From: Knufia peltigerae
Taxonomy: Eukaryota > Ascomycota > Eurotiomycetes > Chaetothyriales > Trichomeriaceae
Direction of reading: 5' to 3'
Assembly: GCA_030247855.1 (NCBI GenBank)
Contig: JAPDRN010000225.1
Span: 1-30,725, forward strand
DNA length: 30,725 nt
The number at the start of each line of letters is the position of its first letter. Position 1 is the first letter of the stretch. Below the pieces are notes generated by a model that saw only the letters and a list, made by a program, of their open reading frames with translations, was not told where the DNA came from and made no database searches. The translations under genes were made by a program, and so were the position numbers. This document shows positions 1-10,412 of this stretch, piece after piece.

Positions 1-360
1 TACTTTAGAGCTTAATCTAATTAAGATATTATTTTATAAGTTAAAGAAGTGAATATAAAAGAATAAAGAACTAGACTATTATTATAAGAATAGCTTTAAT
101 ACCTTTATTTATTTAGTAATAACTAGTATTTATAAGGTTAAGATAGTTTATAATTACTTCTATAAATATAGCTATATTTAATAAGATATAGTAACTAGTA
201 GAGAATAAATAAAAAAAGAAGGGACTATAAATATTTTATTCTATAATAATAAGCCTAGTTTATATACCTTAATTTATTTATTCTTAAGGTTTTATAAATA
301 TAGTTATTACGTAATTACGCTAACTATAATTAGCTAAGCTATATATTATAATAAATAATC
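1..360. repeat. Very AT-rich, RIP-like relic block
   Basis: The block is almost entirely A and T, full of TpA steps and short poly-A/T runs, with only a few CpG such as those near 309-318. It has no credible reading frame. At about position 360 it switches within a few bases to GC-rich sequence. Blocks of this kind in Pezizomycotina are usually transposon copies converted C-to-T by repeat-induced point mutation. The original element cannot be identified by eye, and the block continues beyond the left edge. Confidence 0.6.
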
Positions 361-532
361 TGTGTCGCGGTGCGAGGGACTCGCTTTGGTGTCGATGCGG
401 TTTGGCGCCGCTTTGACGGTCCCGATCGGGTTTGGCGCTCGCCCGTTCGGGGAAGGCGTGGTCGTTTGCGGTTTAGTGCTCACCGATCGGGCCTCTCGCC
501 GCTTTGCCTCCGACCCCCGTCGACCCTCTCGC

Positions 533-539
533 TATAAAA
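533..539 (+). promoter_or_regulatory. TATA-box-like site
   Basis: TATAAAA lies in GC-rich surroundings and is followed by a pyrimidine-rich tract, which is a classic fungal core-promoter arrangement. No convincing gene begins immediately downstream; the ATG at 659 opens only a short frame. It could be a remnant promoter or chance. Confidence 0.25.
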
Positions 540-1202
540 GAACGTCGTCCCTCGCCGTTTTGTCGAGCCTCCTTATCTTCGACCTCACGCCCTCTCGTCC
601 TCGCCCTCCACGGTCCCGGAAGAGGAAAGCGTCACCCGACAGCGACCAGGATCTTGCGATGCCTGCGCACCACTTGTCGTCGCCGAGGCGGCTCCTGAGC
701 CACCTTCCCACTTAGTTACCCGCGATGATCGAACCGCCCTTGTCCCTCAGAACCTCAGAACGAGAAAGTTAGACACGTCTGCCTGGTCGCATCCATGCCT
801 GCGTTGGATCTCACTGGCTAATCTGGCTGCAAAGCCCCTCGGCCTCGGTCAAAGACGTCCACGCACACAAGCGCCGTCTTACGTCTCTCCACCGTTCAGC
901 CGGTCAAGGATTCTTGACGTGTAGACGCCTTGCATGAGGGCTCGTAGTAGCGCTGATCGGGGCTCTCTGCAGCTGGAATGAGTCAGAGCAACCTCCTTGA
1001 TTCTCGAGGTCTTCGTGACTCAAACTGGAAAGGGATTTGTCTGGGGTTTCGAGAGAGTCGAGATGGAACTTGTTTTGCGCGATCAACGATTTCAACAAGG
1101 ACAATTCTTACTTGGAGCCGACAAAGCACTGCTCGGTACTACGCACAGTGCTGGCCTGTTAGCCTGTTCACAGAAGGCTGTGAAGGGATAATGTATCCCA
1201 AT

Positions 1203-1218
1203 GAGGGCTTCGGCCCTC
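1203..1218. other. Hairpin with TTCG loop
   Basis: GAGGGC, TTCG, GCCCTC forms a perfect 6-bp stem closed by a TTCG tetraloop. It sits in non-coding DNA and its function is unknown. Confidence 0.3.
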
Positions 1219-2765
1219 TCACCAACGTTCCATCCGAAGGTGCCCTGTCCTGTAACTCCAGAAATTTTGCTTTCTAAGTCTCGGGAGGGTTGCATTGTAT
1301 CCTGGCACTAACTGAATCAGTGACTGGTAATGACGGGCTCGCCTGCGAGCGTGATGATGCGTTGCGGGTTGGGACGTCCAATAACCCTCGTCTTCCCTCA
1401 CCACGACCTTCCACCCTTCCGCAAACGGGCGATATCATCCGACCAGGCCAGGATCTGTTTGGACCCTCGCGGCCCCTCCGAACACTCTCCGCTTGACCGC
1501 ACTGAGGCCTGAGGAGTTTAGAGTTTGGAAGCGTCAGCCTACTTCGATGGACGGTCTGTCGCTCGATTGGCCTTTGCTTCTGTCTCGCCCCGCCCTGGAC
1601 GAAGTCATGGTCTCAGGGGTTGAGGGAATGATTTCGTCGCTCCATCTTCCAGCTGGCCAAGGGTTACGCGATTCCTGCAGACGCTATTGTGGATCACCAT
1701 CACTCCATACTCGACGCATGTGTCTACAACTCTCACAATCCAGTGTTAAGGGCGCGACCCAAGCACGTCGAGCACATCCGGATTTTCTGTACGGCCTCCG
1801 GTTCCAGCAACTTCAGCTGCAGCCCGTATGTAGGAGGCCATTGCGGAAGCCGCTGAGTGAAGTGACCGAGGAAACAGCAAGACCAACAGCGACAGTAACA
1901 ACGACAGTGATCCATTGGACGCGTGATCGCGACTTCTGCGCCGGTGGTAGTCAGGTTGCAATGAGGGCCAGATGACCCCTTTCCTTTTCGACCTCGCCAT
2001 TCGTCAAGTTTTACCCACAAATCTCTGGCTGCGACAGCCCTGGCTATGTTTGGATCTGCATGACCTTTGCCCGTCTGGTAAATGCGACGAAACCGCGCTC
2101 AGCCAGACTCATGATCATGTCAATCATTCGAGGACCCGAAGATACCCACCACGGTCGGGTTGTACAGCCTCTCGGCGTGACCGTCCCGCTCTATGGTGAG
2201 ACACCTCCTTGCATGGAAGAGGACGATCGGTTGATTTCGTCCGATGCTGGCATCCCGATATTTTTCTGTCACCGCAGTCTGCCTGTGCGACAGATCACCT
2301 CGGCGGTGGGTGATCGGTTGCTCCAAGAGAGTGTGGCCGCGTACTGTCTGGACGAAGCGTTAGGGGCAAGTTGCAGCCGTTGGGTCCGCAACTCCCCCGT
2401 CAAAGTACGCGTACACCGCCCAGGGAAAGATGGTGGAGGCGGACTCTTGATTTGTGACCCTTTCAGGGATGATCATGCAAGAGCATTACAACAGGGGGGA
2501 AAATTCAGCTCTCCTACTTAGCCGTCCGAAAAGGGAGTCATCTTTCCCCGAGTAGTTGTGGGATTTGGAATCTCTTCCTCGGCCTGCACGGTAGCGGCGT
2601 AACCCCTTAGAGCGTCCAATACACCTGATGCCTAGCCAGTCGGTCCTCGTGCCTATATCACGCAAGCTCTCCCAATTTCTCCGACGGCGACCATCTCGGC
2701 TTCGCAGTCTTTCATCCGTTCAGGACAATATTCCTGTGCACCATATTCTGCGTGCGATTTCCAAC

Positions 2766-4516
2766 ATGGACAGCATCATCTTCGAGGACCCTTCCAAACC
2801 TCGGGTACGCTCTAAGCAGCACGCTCGTGCAGCGCCGGCCAACTTTGTCACCTCCTCGCGCCGAGAATGCATTCAAGAAGTCGAGCCACAGGCCGTGATG
2901 CCAGTTCCAAAAATTAGGCTGCACGAACACTCTCACACAAGCGACGAAGGCAGTTCTGGTAAGGCCGAACGATTTTTAGGCCACTCTGGTCTTACCGATA
3001 GTGAAATCGCTGACAGGCCACTCTAGAACCGCGAAGCTTACTAGATCAGACCTCGGAGGCTTCACTCTACAATCTGTGCCGCAGCCCTCTGCACGACGTC
3101 AATACTGATGACGGGCGAATTTTGGAAGAGATTTACCTTTTTGACGACTTCTCCCCCGCCCTGATTGATAAAAATGGCCTGGTTGAGAGTCTCGACGACG
3201 ATTTGGAAAGCCTCTTTTCCGGTGTTCCGCCAGATTTGGAGAGTTTCAAAGCGACCGGGTCCGATGAACATTCTGACGGTCAAGCCCAGAGCTTCTCTTC
3301 ACGGGCCGCTGAGACCTGCGACGTTGTCATTTCGTCACCAAGCGGCGACAATTTGGTCCGCTCCCAAATTCCTGACCTGCGGACGAAATCTGACGCCATT
3401 GACCTCACGATAGAGTCAAACTGCCCTCAGTCGAAGCGGACAGAGGAACCGTCTACGCAGCAATGCTTCCCGCCATCCTCGCGTCACAAATCCCGGATAG
3501 AGGTGGTGATTCCGACTCGTCATCCCTCATCGGCCTCACAACGGAATCTTCTCTCCACTCAGTCTGCAGACGTCATGGTAACACCGAAGAGAACCAGACG
3601 ACGGACGGTATCTCCGCGACCTAACGAGCGTGTTAAATGTGGCCGAAAACGACGATATAGGAGTGAAGCTGATTATGACTCCTCGGTTTCTCGTCGAGTG
3701 CGTGTGGAAGTGGTCACCAACAAAACGCCGACCCTCGTTCATCAAACGCTTGACGACGACTCTGCCTCGAGTTGCCGCGGAAGGGAAGTTCAGCTTCACA
3801 AGTCAGGCTTTGAGCTCGAAGCTCCTATTGGAGCTGGGATGCATAAGTCCGCCCACGGATCAAACAGTGAGCGGACTCTCGTTGATCGTGACGCAGATTC
3901 AGAATACGAGACTGGACCTGATTTTACCTTAAGCGAGCCCTCCCCAAGTCCAGCCACGCGGTTAAATACCGACAAGCCCTTGGATAGCCACCGCGAGCAG
4001 AAGCAGAAGCAGCACCATGATGGGTTGAAAATCATGAGCGTCCAACCTGTGACAGCTACTGACGCTGCCTTTATGACCGCCGTTATCGAGAGTCCGGCGG
4101 GCCTACAGGACTTCTTCCACTCACCTGCGGCTTGGGCCCTCGAATGTGGTGTCCACCCGGACAACCTGGCCAATATCGTTCTCAAGCCACTGGCTGACCG
4201 TTGCTGGCTCCTCACGGCAACGATATTGCGGCATGCTCACGGTATGGATGATCTGAGACGAGACCGGGCTAGGAGGAGAGAGAGACGGTCACCCGATCAA
4301 GACACAAGCAGCGACTTTTGCCTAAGCGAATATCAAACGGACTCCCGGCCGACGAAGCGAGGCCATTGGACATTAGACGAGGATAACAATTTGACGGAAT
4401 GGCGGCGCCTGGGAAAGTCGTGGTCGTGGATCTTCGGCCAATTTCCCGAACGATCGGAAGCTGCGGTGCGATCGCGTTGGTTCGCAGTTATAGCACCACA
4501 AGCAAAATCCAGGTAA
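2766..4516 (+). CDS. Myb/SANT-like domain protein, three exons
   Basis: Probable nuclear DNA-binding or chromatin protein, about 545 aa, function unknown. I join exons 2766-2958, 3017-3075 and 3131-4516. The introns are 58 and 55 nt, both GT...AG, with CTGACAG at the end of the first and ACTGATGAC before the acceptor of the second, and the phases agree. The ATG at 2766 has a good context (CCAACATGG). Most of the protein is low-complexity, rich in Ser, Arg and Asp, with basic patches. A more conserved-looking segment (FFHSPAAWALECGVHP) precedes a C-terminal Myb/SANT repeat at about residues 495-540 (GHWTLDED, WSWIFGQFP, AVRSRW), with Trp at the three expected positions. The protein ends about five residues after the repeat. 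A shortened copy of the locus lies at 30427-30612, so this may belong to a dispersed, repeat-associated family. The first two exons are less certain than the third. Confidence 0.6.
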
Positions 4517-5375
4517 AAATCCAGGCCCAAGACTCGTAGAGTGAGAGTGCTCTTCACAGAAGAGGCTGTAGATTCACCAGACCTGGCGAATGGTCATGCG
4601 TTTATACCCATTACAAAAACCTCGGTATTGATCGCAATTTGTACGGAGTATGATTCCTTGTACTGTAGCTGTCCATAATTGTAATCTCAGAATCGACTAA
4701 GGTGAAATGAATGCCATATGTTGCGTAGTTCCATGTCGTTGAGCTTAGCCGTGGGTTAAGAAGTGGCGCAGAACGCTTGGCGTGCCTGGACTTCTGCGCA
4801 GCCAAATGATCGCCATGGGCGGACGACAATGTCGGAGGCTGCAGTTCGCTTGAGCAAACCACTTTCCGCTTCCAGGCTGCAGACATACGGCTGTCCACCT
4901 TGACACCGTCTGCGCGCCTCGTCGAACGCTGGTCTGTTGATGATGTCGTCGTCCTTCGCCTCGGCCTAAGCCGCTCACACATCCATGTCTTGAGATAACT
5001 TGCTGTCACTCTTGTTCAGTACGTCGAGTTCAGAAAGTGTCGCTACGCCATTCCATCGGACCGTGCTGTAACTTACCTTTCCGTTGACACAAGCCTCCAA
5101 TCACCAGTATGCGCCTCCTTGAACTTGACGGTGCGGATACACCGCGCTTCGTCACCGGCGCTTCGTCACCGATTCGTCCACAGACAGCCCGTTGTACGCC
5201 CTTCTGTCGCATACTTGGGGACCAAGATCAAGGAGGTCACATTTGGCGATGCTCAGTGCGGATCTGGAGATCAAAAGGAGGGATATTCGAAGATACGGGT
5301 CTACGGACAACCACCCAGGGTGCTCGGCGACAGAAAAGCCCGCTCCAAACCCTTGAACCGTTAATAATGGTGCTT
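4517..5375. other. Intergenic, no gene seen
   Basis: About 860 nt separate the Myb-like gene (+) and the 3' end of the regulator-like gene (-). Open frames such as 4611-5009 (-) show no known motif. The sequence around 4620-4670 recurs in diverged form at 30573-30612. Confidence 0.45.
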
Positions 5376-6485
5376 TCATCTCTCCATTTTGAGCCCATTC
5401 AACAGAGTGAGACTATCAAATCTGCTTGAGAATCTCAACCTACTTGGACACGACGGCTCACAGTCGAACGTAAGGTGATGCTCTCTCGACTGGCCAATAG
5501 ATCGCAATTGATGTTGGAGAGCAGGGTTGCGTCCGAACGCACCAATGCCCCCCCTTTGCTCAATCATGGTTTGTAGCGCGTGCGTATGAAGTCGAATTTC
5601 GTTAGTCTGTCCAAAATCCGGTGTGTAGACCATCAGGAGAAGCACGGCTTGGATGTTGGAGTCGGAACAGGCACGATCAGCCCCATGAAGCTGCTTCCAG
5701 AGAATGTTTATACCCCATCCCAAGTGTGTCTGGGCATCGACTCGGTCTTGAACGCTTTCAGGGCACGAGTTCAACCGCAATCTTGATGCGTAAGCGTACG
5801 CTAGTAAGAGGTTCCGTGAGGCTTGGTGCTCTCGCATATATGCCAGCGCCTTATCCAAGCTGTCCCTTTGGCGATAATGGTGACAGAAATTCACCGAGCC
5901 CAAACCGGTAATTAGTTGCTGCGGGTGGGAGATAGTACTCAAGTGTTGGTCAGATCCACGGTACTGCAGGACTGGATCTTCGTCAGAGATCGCTGTCCTC
6001 GGCATCATAGATGAGTTTACGGCAGCGTCACTCTGAGCGGTAACTGACCCTGGCGGGTAGGTGCCCCATGCAGAGTTGTTGAAGGAGACGCTTGCCAGGT
6101 CAAGGCGGTCAGAGTTCGACGATGCAGGCGATTTTAACTCGGAACTGGTTGTGCTGCCATCTAAGCTGCCTGCCTCGAGAATCATCCAAGGCCGTCTCCC
6201 CCATTCCAAATACCGTGCTTGCTTCGAACGATCCAACAATCGCGACCGCTTTTCCCGTCTTTTGGCTGCTGAATGGTAAGCGGTATGCCGTTGAATAGCA
6301 CGTCTCACATTTGGATCTGTGCTGTCCACAAACTCGAACACGCTCAGCCTTCGTCTTGCAGAATCCGGCCCGGGGACATACGCAATGTTTTGCTGCTGTG
6401 CATCATTCTGCGCTGAACGCAGGGTATAATGGAAACCCAAGGAATTGGCTTCAAACTCTAACTGGCCTGGGTGACGCTGATGCAT
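5376..6485 (-). CDS. Fungal transcription-factor-like protein without zinc cluster
   Basis: Probable regulator-like protein of an uncharacterised fungal family, 369 aa from the ATG at 6485; the frame stays open to 6590. I prefer the internal start because the protein then begins just ahead of the conserved N-terminal part. That part carries FEFVDSTDPN followed by RRAIQRHTAYHSAAKRREKR, a basic segment typical of fungal proteins annotated as Zn2Cys6-associated regulators that often lack the cysteines. The C-terminal half has the usual middle-domain signature: ALAYMREH, then LLLMVYTPDFGQ, then HTHALQTMIEQRGGIGAFG. It ends with SREHHLTFDCEP. No Zn2Cys6 cluster is visible upstream. It appears intronless. 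Family proteins are often longer at the C-terminus, so a modest truncation is possible. The target genes are unknown. Confidence 0.6.
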   Translation of the reverse strand: MHQRHPGQLEFEANSLGFHYTLRSAQNDAQQQNIAYVPGPDSARRRLSVFEFVDSTDPNVRRAIQRHTAYHSAAKRREKRSRLLDRSKQARYLEWGRRPWMILEAGSLDGSTTSSELKSPASSNSDRLDLASVSFNNSAWGTYPPGSVTAQSDAAVNSSMMPRTAISDEDPVLQYRGSDQHLSTISHPQQLITGLGSVNFCHHYRQRDSLDKALAYMREHQASRNLLLAYAYASRLRLNSCPESVQDRVDAQTHLGWGINILWKQLHGADRACSDSNIQAVLLLMVYTPDFGQTNEIRLHTHALQTMIEQRGGIGAFGRNPALQHQLRSIGQSREHHLTFDCEPSCPSRLRFSSRFDSLTLLNGLKMER

Positions 6486-6590
6486 AGGAGGGGTGGTTAA
6501 GCGTCCAAGGCGGGGATTGTCCAGGAGGTTGTGCGCTGAAAATACTATATTATATCCAAGAAAAAAGGTAATTGATAGGTCAGCCCTCAT

Positions 6591-7274
6591 GCCGGCAAAA
6601 GCAGGGCTATATAGAGAAGAAAGGGACAGGCTTCGAAGGAACGGACCCGTTCGTATTGATCAAGAAACCTACTGACCGTGATGTAAAGTTCTAGAAGGGT
6701 CATGAAGCGAGTTGAGACACAGCCTATATGGGTGGAGAAACTTGATTACTTCCGACTCCTGCTAATGGAATGCACGTAGTTAAAATGTGTGCCTGTGGGT
6801 GGCAAACCAAGTCACTTGCATAAAGGTTTCATGCGCACGCGAAGTTCAACCCTTCTTCAGCGTCGATGCTCATTTGATTTGCACCCGGGAAGTCAAGTTG
6901 TGGTGGCGACTTATCATTAAACCTGCACATCCTCCACACTTCCATGCTAGAAAGTTCCCTTCGCTTACAAATTCCAGCATTACTTCCACGGCGCTCTTGA
7001 ACGGGGAGTATATAGCCTCGTCTCACAACAATATTGTGAGGCAATCCACAACACGTCGGATACAATCTCCTTTCGCTGTGACTAGCCTCAGACAAGGGTG
7101 ATTATTCCTTTGAATGACGACATGCACTACCTCTTGGCACGAGAACATGTGACTAATCAACTCATGTCGTGCACATCCCCGTTTGACATCCTCTGAACTG
7201 TATGTATACCTATGGGCTAACTTGTCTCCGATTAAAGGGCTGGGGTCATTTATTGTGTCCGATCGGCGCAAACC
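6591..7274. other. Intergenic, promoter side of two genes
   Basis: About 680 nt lie upstream of both the regulator-like gene (-) and the small candidate gene (+). Only short unsupported frames are present. No repeat, RNA gene or clear regulatory motif was seen. Confidence 0.4.
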
Positions 7275-7622
7275 ATGGAACAAAAACCAACGCACTCTTC
7301 GTCAGCTCCAACAAAATCGTCAATTATCGAGAATTATACTAGTGAAAGGGCGAAGGCTGATCTCGAAAAGGCTATCGGCATGGATCTGCCTCCCGAGGTT
7401 GACTTTAGTTCGTACAAAGCTTCCAAAGAAGAGAGAACTTCGTTGCCAAAATCAAGTCCCAACCGCATTACATCCCAATCAAGCGACCCTGAGTATTTCG
7501 CCGGTGAAATTAGTGCTGAGGGTACTGCGGCAAGAGAAGATACGAAGAAGTTGCTTAGGGATTACGCCTCCTCGTTTAAGAAGACACCAGTGGCTAGAGA
7601 AGTTGGCAATGGTACTTCATAA
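7275..7622 (+). CDS. Small hypothetical protein, 115 aa
   Basis: A single open frame begins at an ATG with a favourable context (AAACCATGG). The product is hydrophilic and Ser/Lys/Glu-rich, with no signal peptide or membrane segment. The segment ADLEKAIGMDLPPEVDFSSY reads like ordinary protein, and KEDTKK-type charged stretches suggest a helical or disordered protein. I recognise no domain. A longer overlapping frame (7183-7668) looks less protein-like. It could be an orphan gene, a last exon or a chance frame. Confidence 0.3.
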   Translation: MEQKPTHSSSAPTKSSIIENYTSERAKADLEKAIGMDLPPEVDFSSYKASKEERTSLPKSSPNRITSQSSDPEYFAGEISAEGTAAREDTKKLLRDYASSFKKTPVAREVGNGTS

Positions 7623-7975
7623 CAATATCATTCTAATCACCTTTGGCATCAAGAACATTCAGTTATAAGCTTATACGCGGGTCAGCACGGACAAGAAACG
7701 GGATGTTTACTGAGATAGGTGTTGAAGATTCAGTCCAGATACCTTCCGATGTGGGAGATGACAAGGAGAAGGATTAGTCATTTCTTGTTCACCATTTGTT
7801 AATACATCTCCAACCTGCGGAATCTCCCTCTGAGAGCGTGTATATATATGTGCAAGATGGGAAGCCATGATTGTGAAGATGTAAATGACGAAAAAAATAA
7901 TGAGCAAACATCTCGAGCCCGAGCATAATCTCATATCTTTAACATATTCACTCGTCTGCGCGGGTGTATGCGCGT

Positions 7976-8009
7976 ACCGTGGACGTGATCGCCGGACGTG
8001 ATCCACGGT
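7976..8009. repeat. Inverted repeat enclosing a direct repeat
   Basis: Arms ACCGTGGA (7976-7983) and TCCACGGT (8002-8009) are exact reverse complements. Between and partly within them GACGTGATC occurs twice, at 7982-7990 and 7995-8003. The symmetry is operator-like, but no gene start is nearby and the role is unknown. Confidence 0.4.
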
Positions 8010-8436
8010 GCCCGTCCAGTTTGTTCTGTATGTCTATACTCTTTATCGCTGAGCTACCTATGCGGTCGGCTGCCCCGTGCAATAGTTGCTTGTTTGGTAA
8101 TACGCTTTATGAAGTGCCGATGGGACCGGAGTGGAAGTACTTTGAAGTGTCCGGGGCATGCTCGTCGATGTCCCTCGGGTCTGGGCTCGCTCTTAACGAT
8201 CGAGACACCCATCAGCAACCGGACGCTTCGTCACGGCGTCCTTCGCGTGGATGGCGTGACGCGATGTCGGCCAGCTGTACAAGTGGCAGTATGTGACGTG
8301 TCTTGAAGATTTGTTCCGAGCTATGGGTGGTGTTGGTAGTCATAGGATGATTCAATATGGGGATCTTTTCAAACTGTGTTTTCCTCTGTCTGGTGTGATT
8401 GTTCTGTGTAATGAACCTTCTCTTGCCCTTCAACTC

Positions 8437-8915
8437 CGTCTCTTCGCCGTGCGCTCTCTCCGATACCGCAAACCATGGTCGGGCTGGAAGACGGAGTGGA
8501 TAAGTCCATCTTCCGTCAAGCCATGTACATGAGAGGTACCACTCTCTTCCCGCATACCGGGGCTGTAATGTTGGGTGTTTCAGGAGGCTCGGAGGGTAGT
8601 TTTCGAGGTGTCGACGCCTTGTTGATGGAAGGAATGGAGGAGATGGATGCGCCTCCTTGGTGATTGCAGTGATTTCATGTTGATTGTCTGTCTTTTGTTG
8701 ACTCCGCCTCTTCGTCGCGTGTTCTTCACGCTCTGGCACCGTAAACTGCAGTCAGGCACGAAAACGAGAGACTCAAGTACGTTCTCCATCGTGGGCGTAC
8801 ATGGAAGGGGCGCCAATCCCTTCCCACGTACTGGGGCTGTATGTCGAGTGTTTCGTGAGGGGCAGAGGTTGATTTTAGGGTGATTTTCGGGACTTCGACG
8901 CGTCGTTCATGAGAG
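8437..8915. repeat. Diverged direct duplication, ~274-bp period
   Basis: Two adjacent units align in order. The first holds CTCTTCGCCG, ACCGCAAACCATGG, CCATCTTCC, CTTCCCGCATACCGGGGCTG, GGGTGTTTC and TTTTCGAGG. The second holds CTCTTCGTCG, ACCGTAAACTGCAG, CGTTCTCC, CTTCCCACGTACTGGGGCTG, GAGTGTTTC and TTTTCGGG. Matching GGGGCTGTA segments start 274 bp apart (8556 against 8830). Substitutions and indels indicate an old event, and no intact coding frame spans both units. Confidence 0.55.
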
Positions 8916-9369
8916 GATCACCGCCTTGTTGAGCTCCTCCTGGCACTTTGAGATGGCCAGACCGTTTCTCGGAGAGTTCACGGCGGAGACCGTGTGGAGG
9001 TGGGAGCTCGTCCTCCTACAACAAAGGTCTTTGGTCGGACGATATTCTGGGCTGGAGGAGTGCCTTGAAGGTGTCAAAAGGCGTCCCACCGTCCCATCAA
9101 TCGTACCGAACGAAGTTCCGACCATATATCAACTCTGCTTTACCGCATAAAAAGCAGTGGCTTAGATGGCTTGCCGCCCATCATCATCGCTGGAAATTGT
9201 CTACAATGCGCCCAGATTTTAAATGAGCTCCCAGGACTTTTCTACCTACCTATTAATCAAGACACAGCGATAGTCAATAGCGGAAAGGTGGAAACCTAAA
9301 GTCCTCGTACCACTCTAGATCCAATTGTCGGGCCACTCCATGGGTCGGTACTTGGGTGAACTAGGTTCA

Positions 9370-9385
9370 AGGTGGCATGCCACCT
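9370..9385. repeat. Perfect 16-bp palindrome
   Basis: AGGTGGCATGCCACCT is self-complementary over all 16 bases. It lies about 135 bp beyond the 3' end of the alpha/beta hydrolase gene. It could bind a dimeric factor or form a small cruciform; no function can be assigned. Confidence 0.4.
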
Positions 9386-9521
9386 CTTTTCGAGGCACGA
9401 GATGTCATATCGTAACGACAGAAATTCTTCCTTCAGTTGCTCTGCCCCCTCCAGTTCTTCAGGTCTTTAAAAGTCGTCCACCTTCTCAGCAGGGTCTCAA
9501 TGGACATATGAACGTGCGGTA

Positions 9522-10412
9522 TTAGGTCGCCCTGATTTCCGAGATGAACTTCATCACCTCGTCAAACACCAGGTCCGGTTGATTTTCGTGCACCAAATGT
9601 CCAGCACCCGGGATTCGTACCTCTCTCTTCTTCGCAGACCCGCAGAGGCGCACAAACTCGGAATCGATATAACGTTGAAAGCAAGGACCTTCTGTCCCCG
9701 TCAGGACCAACGTGGGCAGTTTGAGATCTCGGGCGTCTTGCGGCGTGTAAGCCGGCAATGAAGAGTACCGGCAAAAGTGACACAACCACTTGGCATTGTC
9801 CTCGAGTTGTCGTCGGCGGTCCTGGTTGGCCATGGCCTCGGTCCAAAACTTGCCCAGACAGCCACTGCCAAAGGTCGTGAATGCTCGGCTGTCGTCGCCG
9901 CGTTTGGCGTGCTCGATGGCCGGACCGATGGTGGTCGCCCCGTAGACGGTCACAGGCCAAAAGGAGACTGGATGGCGGAACAGGAACGAGAGCGTATCGA
10001 ACAGGGTCGGCGGGAGCGTGGGATAAAAGAGCGTAATCAGCGGCGGTTCCTCCAACGATAACGTCCGAAACAGTTGAGGTTCTCGACGCGCGGCACAGAG
10101 GATGTTTGTCGAGCCGGAGGAATTGCCCACGGCGTGGACCGATCCGACGTCGAGGGCCCGGACAAACGCCACCAGGTCGTCGGCGTCACGCTCCCACGGC
10201 TGAGGCTCGCCCTCGGCGATGGGCTCATTAGGCCATGCGAACCGCTTGCTGTACGCGTACACGCAAAAGTACTGGGCCAGCCTTTCCTCGAGCGCCGCCC
10301 AGCTCCTCATATCGGAAATGTGGCCGTGCACGAGTACCAACGGCTCGCCCTGGCCCGACTGGCGGTAGGCGAGTCTGACACCGTTGACCTCGATTGTGGT
10401 GGGGGTGGTCAT
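9522..10412 (-). CDS. Alpha/beta hydrolase, intronless, GC-rich
   Basis: Soluble alpha/beta-hydrolase-fold enzyme, 296 aa, probably an esterase or C-C/epoxide-type hydrolase; substrate unknown. The N-terminus matches the fold without a signal peptide (IEVNGVRLAYRQSGQGEPLVLVHGH with the oxyanion HG at 29-30). The nucleophile elbow is G-N-S-S-G at 96-100 (Ser98). The strand-seven segment PTLVLTGTEGP offers Glu241 as the likely acid, and GAGHLVHENQP supplies His272. The length is normal and all triad positions are filled, so it looks functional. It has no intron and is visibly richer in G and C at third positions than the neighbouring genes, which would suit transfer from a bacterium or simple codon bias. 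The nearest intact gene is more than 2 kb away, so the context does not identify its pathway. Confidence 0.85.
   Translation of the reverse strand: MTTPTTIEVNGVRLAYRQSGQGEPLVLVHGHISDMRSWAALEERLAQYFCVYAYSKRFAWPNEPIAEGEPQPWERDADDLVAFVRALDVGSVHAVGNSSGSTNILCAARREPQLFRTLSLEEPPLITLFYPTLPPTLFDTLSFLFRHPVSFWPVTVYGATTIGPAIEHAKRGDDSRAFTTFGSGCLGKFWTEAMANQDRRRQLEDNAKWLCHFCRYSSLPAYTPQDARDLKLPTLVLTGTEGPCFQRYIDSEFVRLCGSAKKREVRIPGAGHLVHENQPDLVFDEVMKFISEIRAT

Larger units (their letters stand above)
361..2765. other. GC-rich region without a recognisable gene
   Basis: About 2.4 kb of GC-rich sequence follows the AT block, densest in CpG between roughly 360 and 700. Several open frames of 60-160 codons exist on both strands, the longest at 1493-1975 and 2060-2521 (+). 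None shows a domain I recognise, and overlapping frames are expected at this base composition. The stretch may hold the 5' region of the downstream Myb-like gene or decayed repeat DNA. Confidence 0.5.
7623..9521. other. Gene-poor stretch with internal duplication
   Basis: About 1.9 kb contain no gene I can support. The longest frame (8212-8739, -) is Arg/His/Thr-rich without a known domain. The stretch does contain an inverted repeat at 7976-8009, a diverged duplication at about 8437-8915 and a perfect palindrome at 9370-9385, listed separately. Confidence 0.45.

Noticed and set aside
2060..2521. Open frame of 153 aa in the GC-rich left region.
   Set aside because: No recognisable motif, no supporting splice context, and several competing frames of similar length.
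4611..5009. Open frame of 132 aa on the minus strand after the Myb-like gene.
   Set aside because: Arg/Ser/Thr-rich without motif, and it overlaps sequence repeated at the right end in non-coding form.
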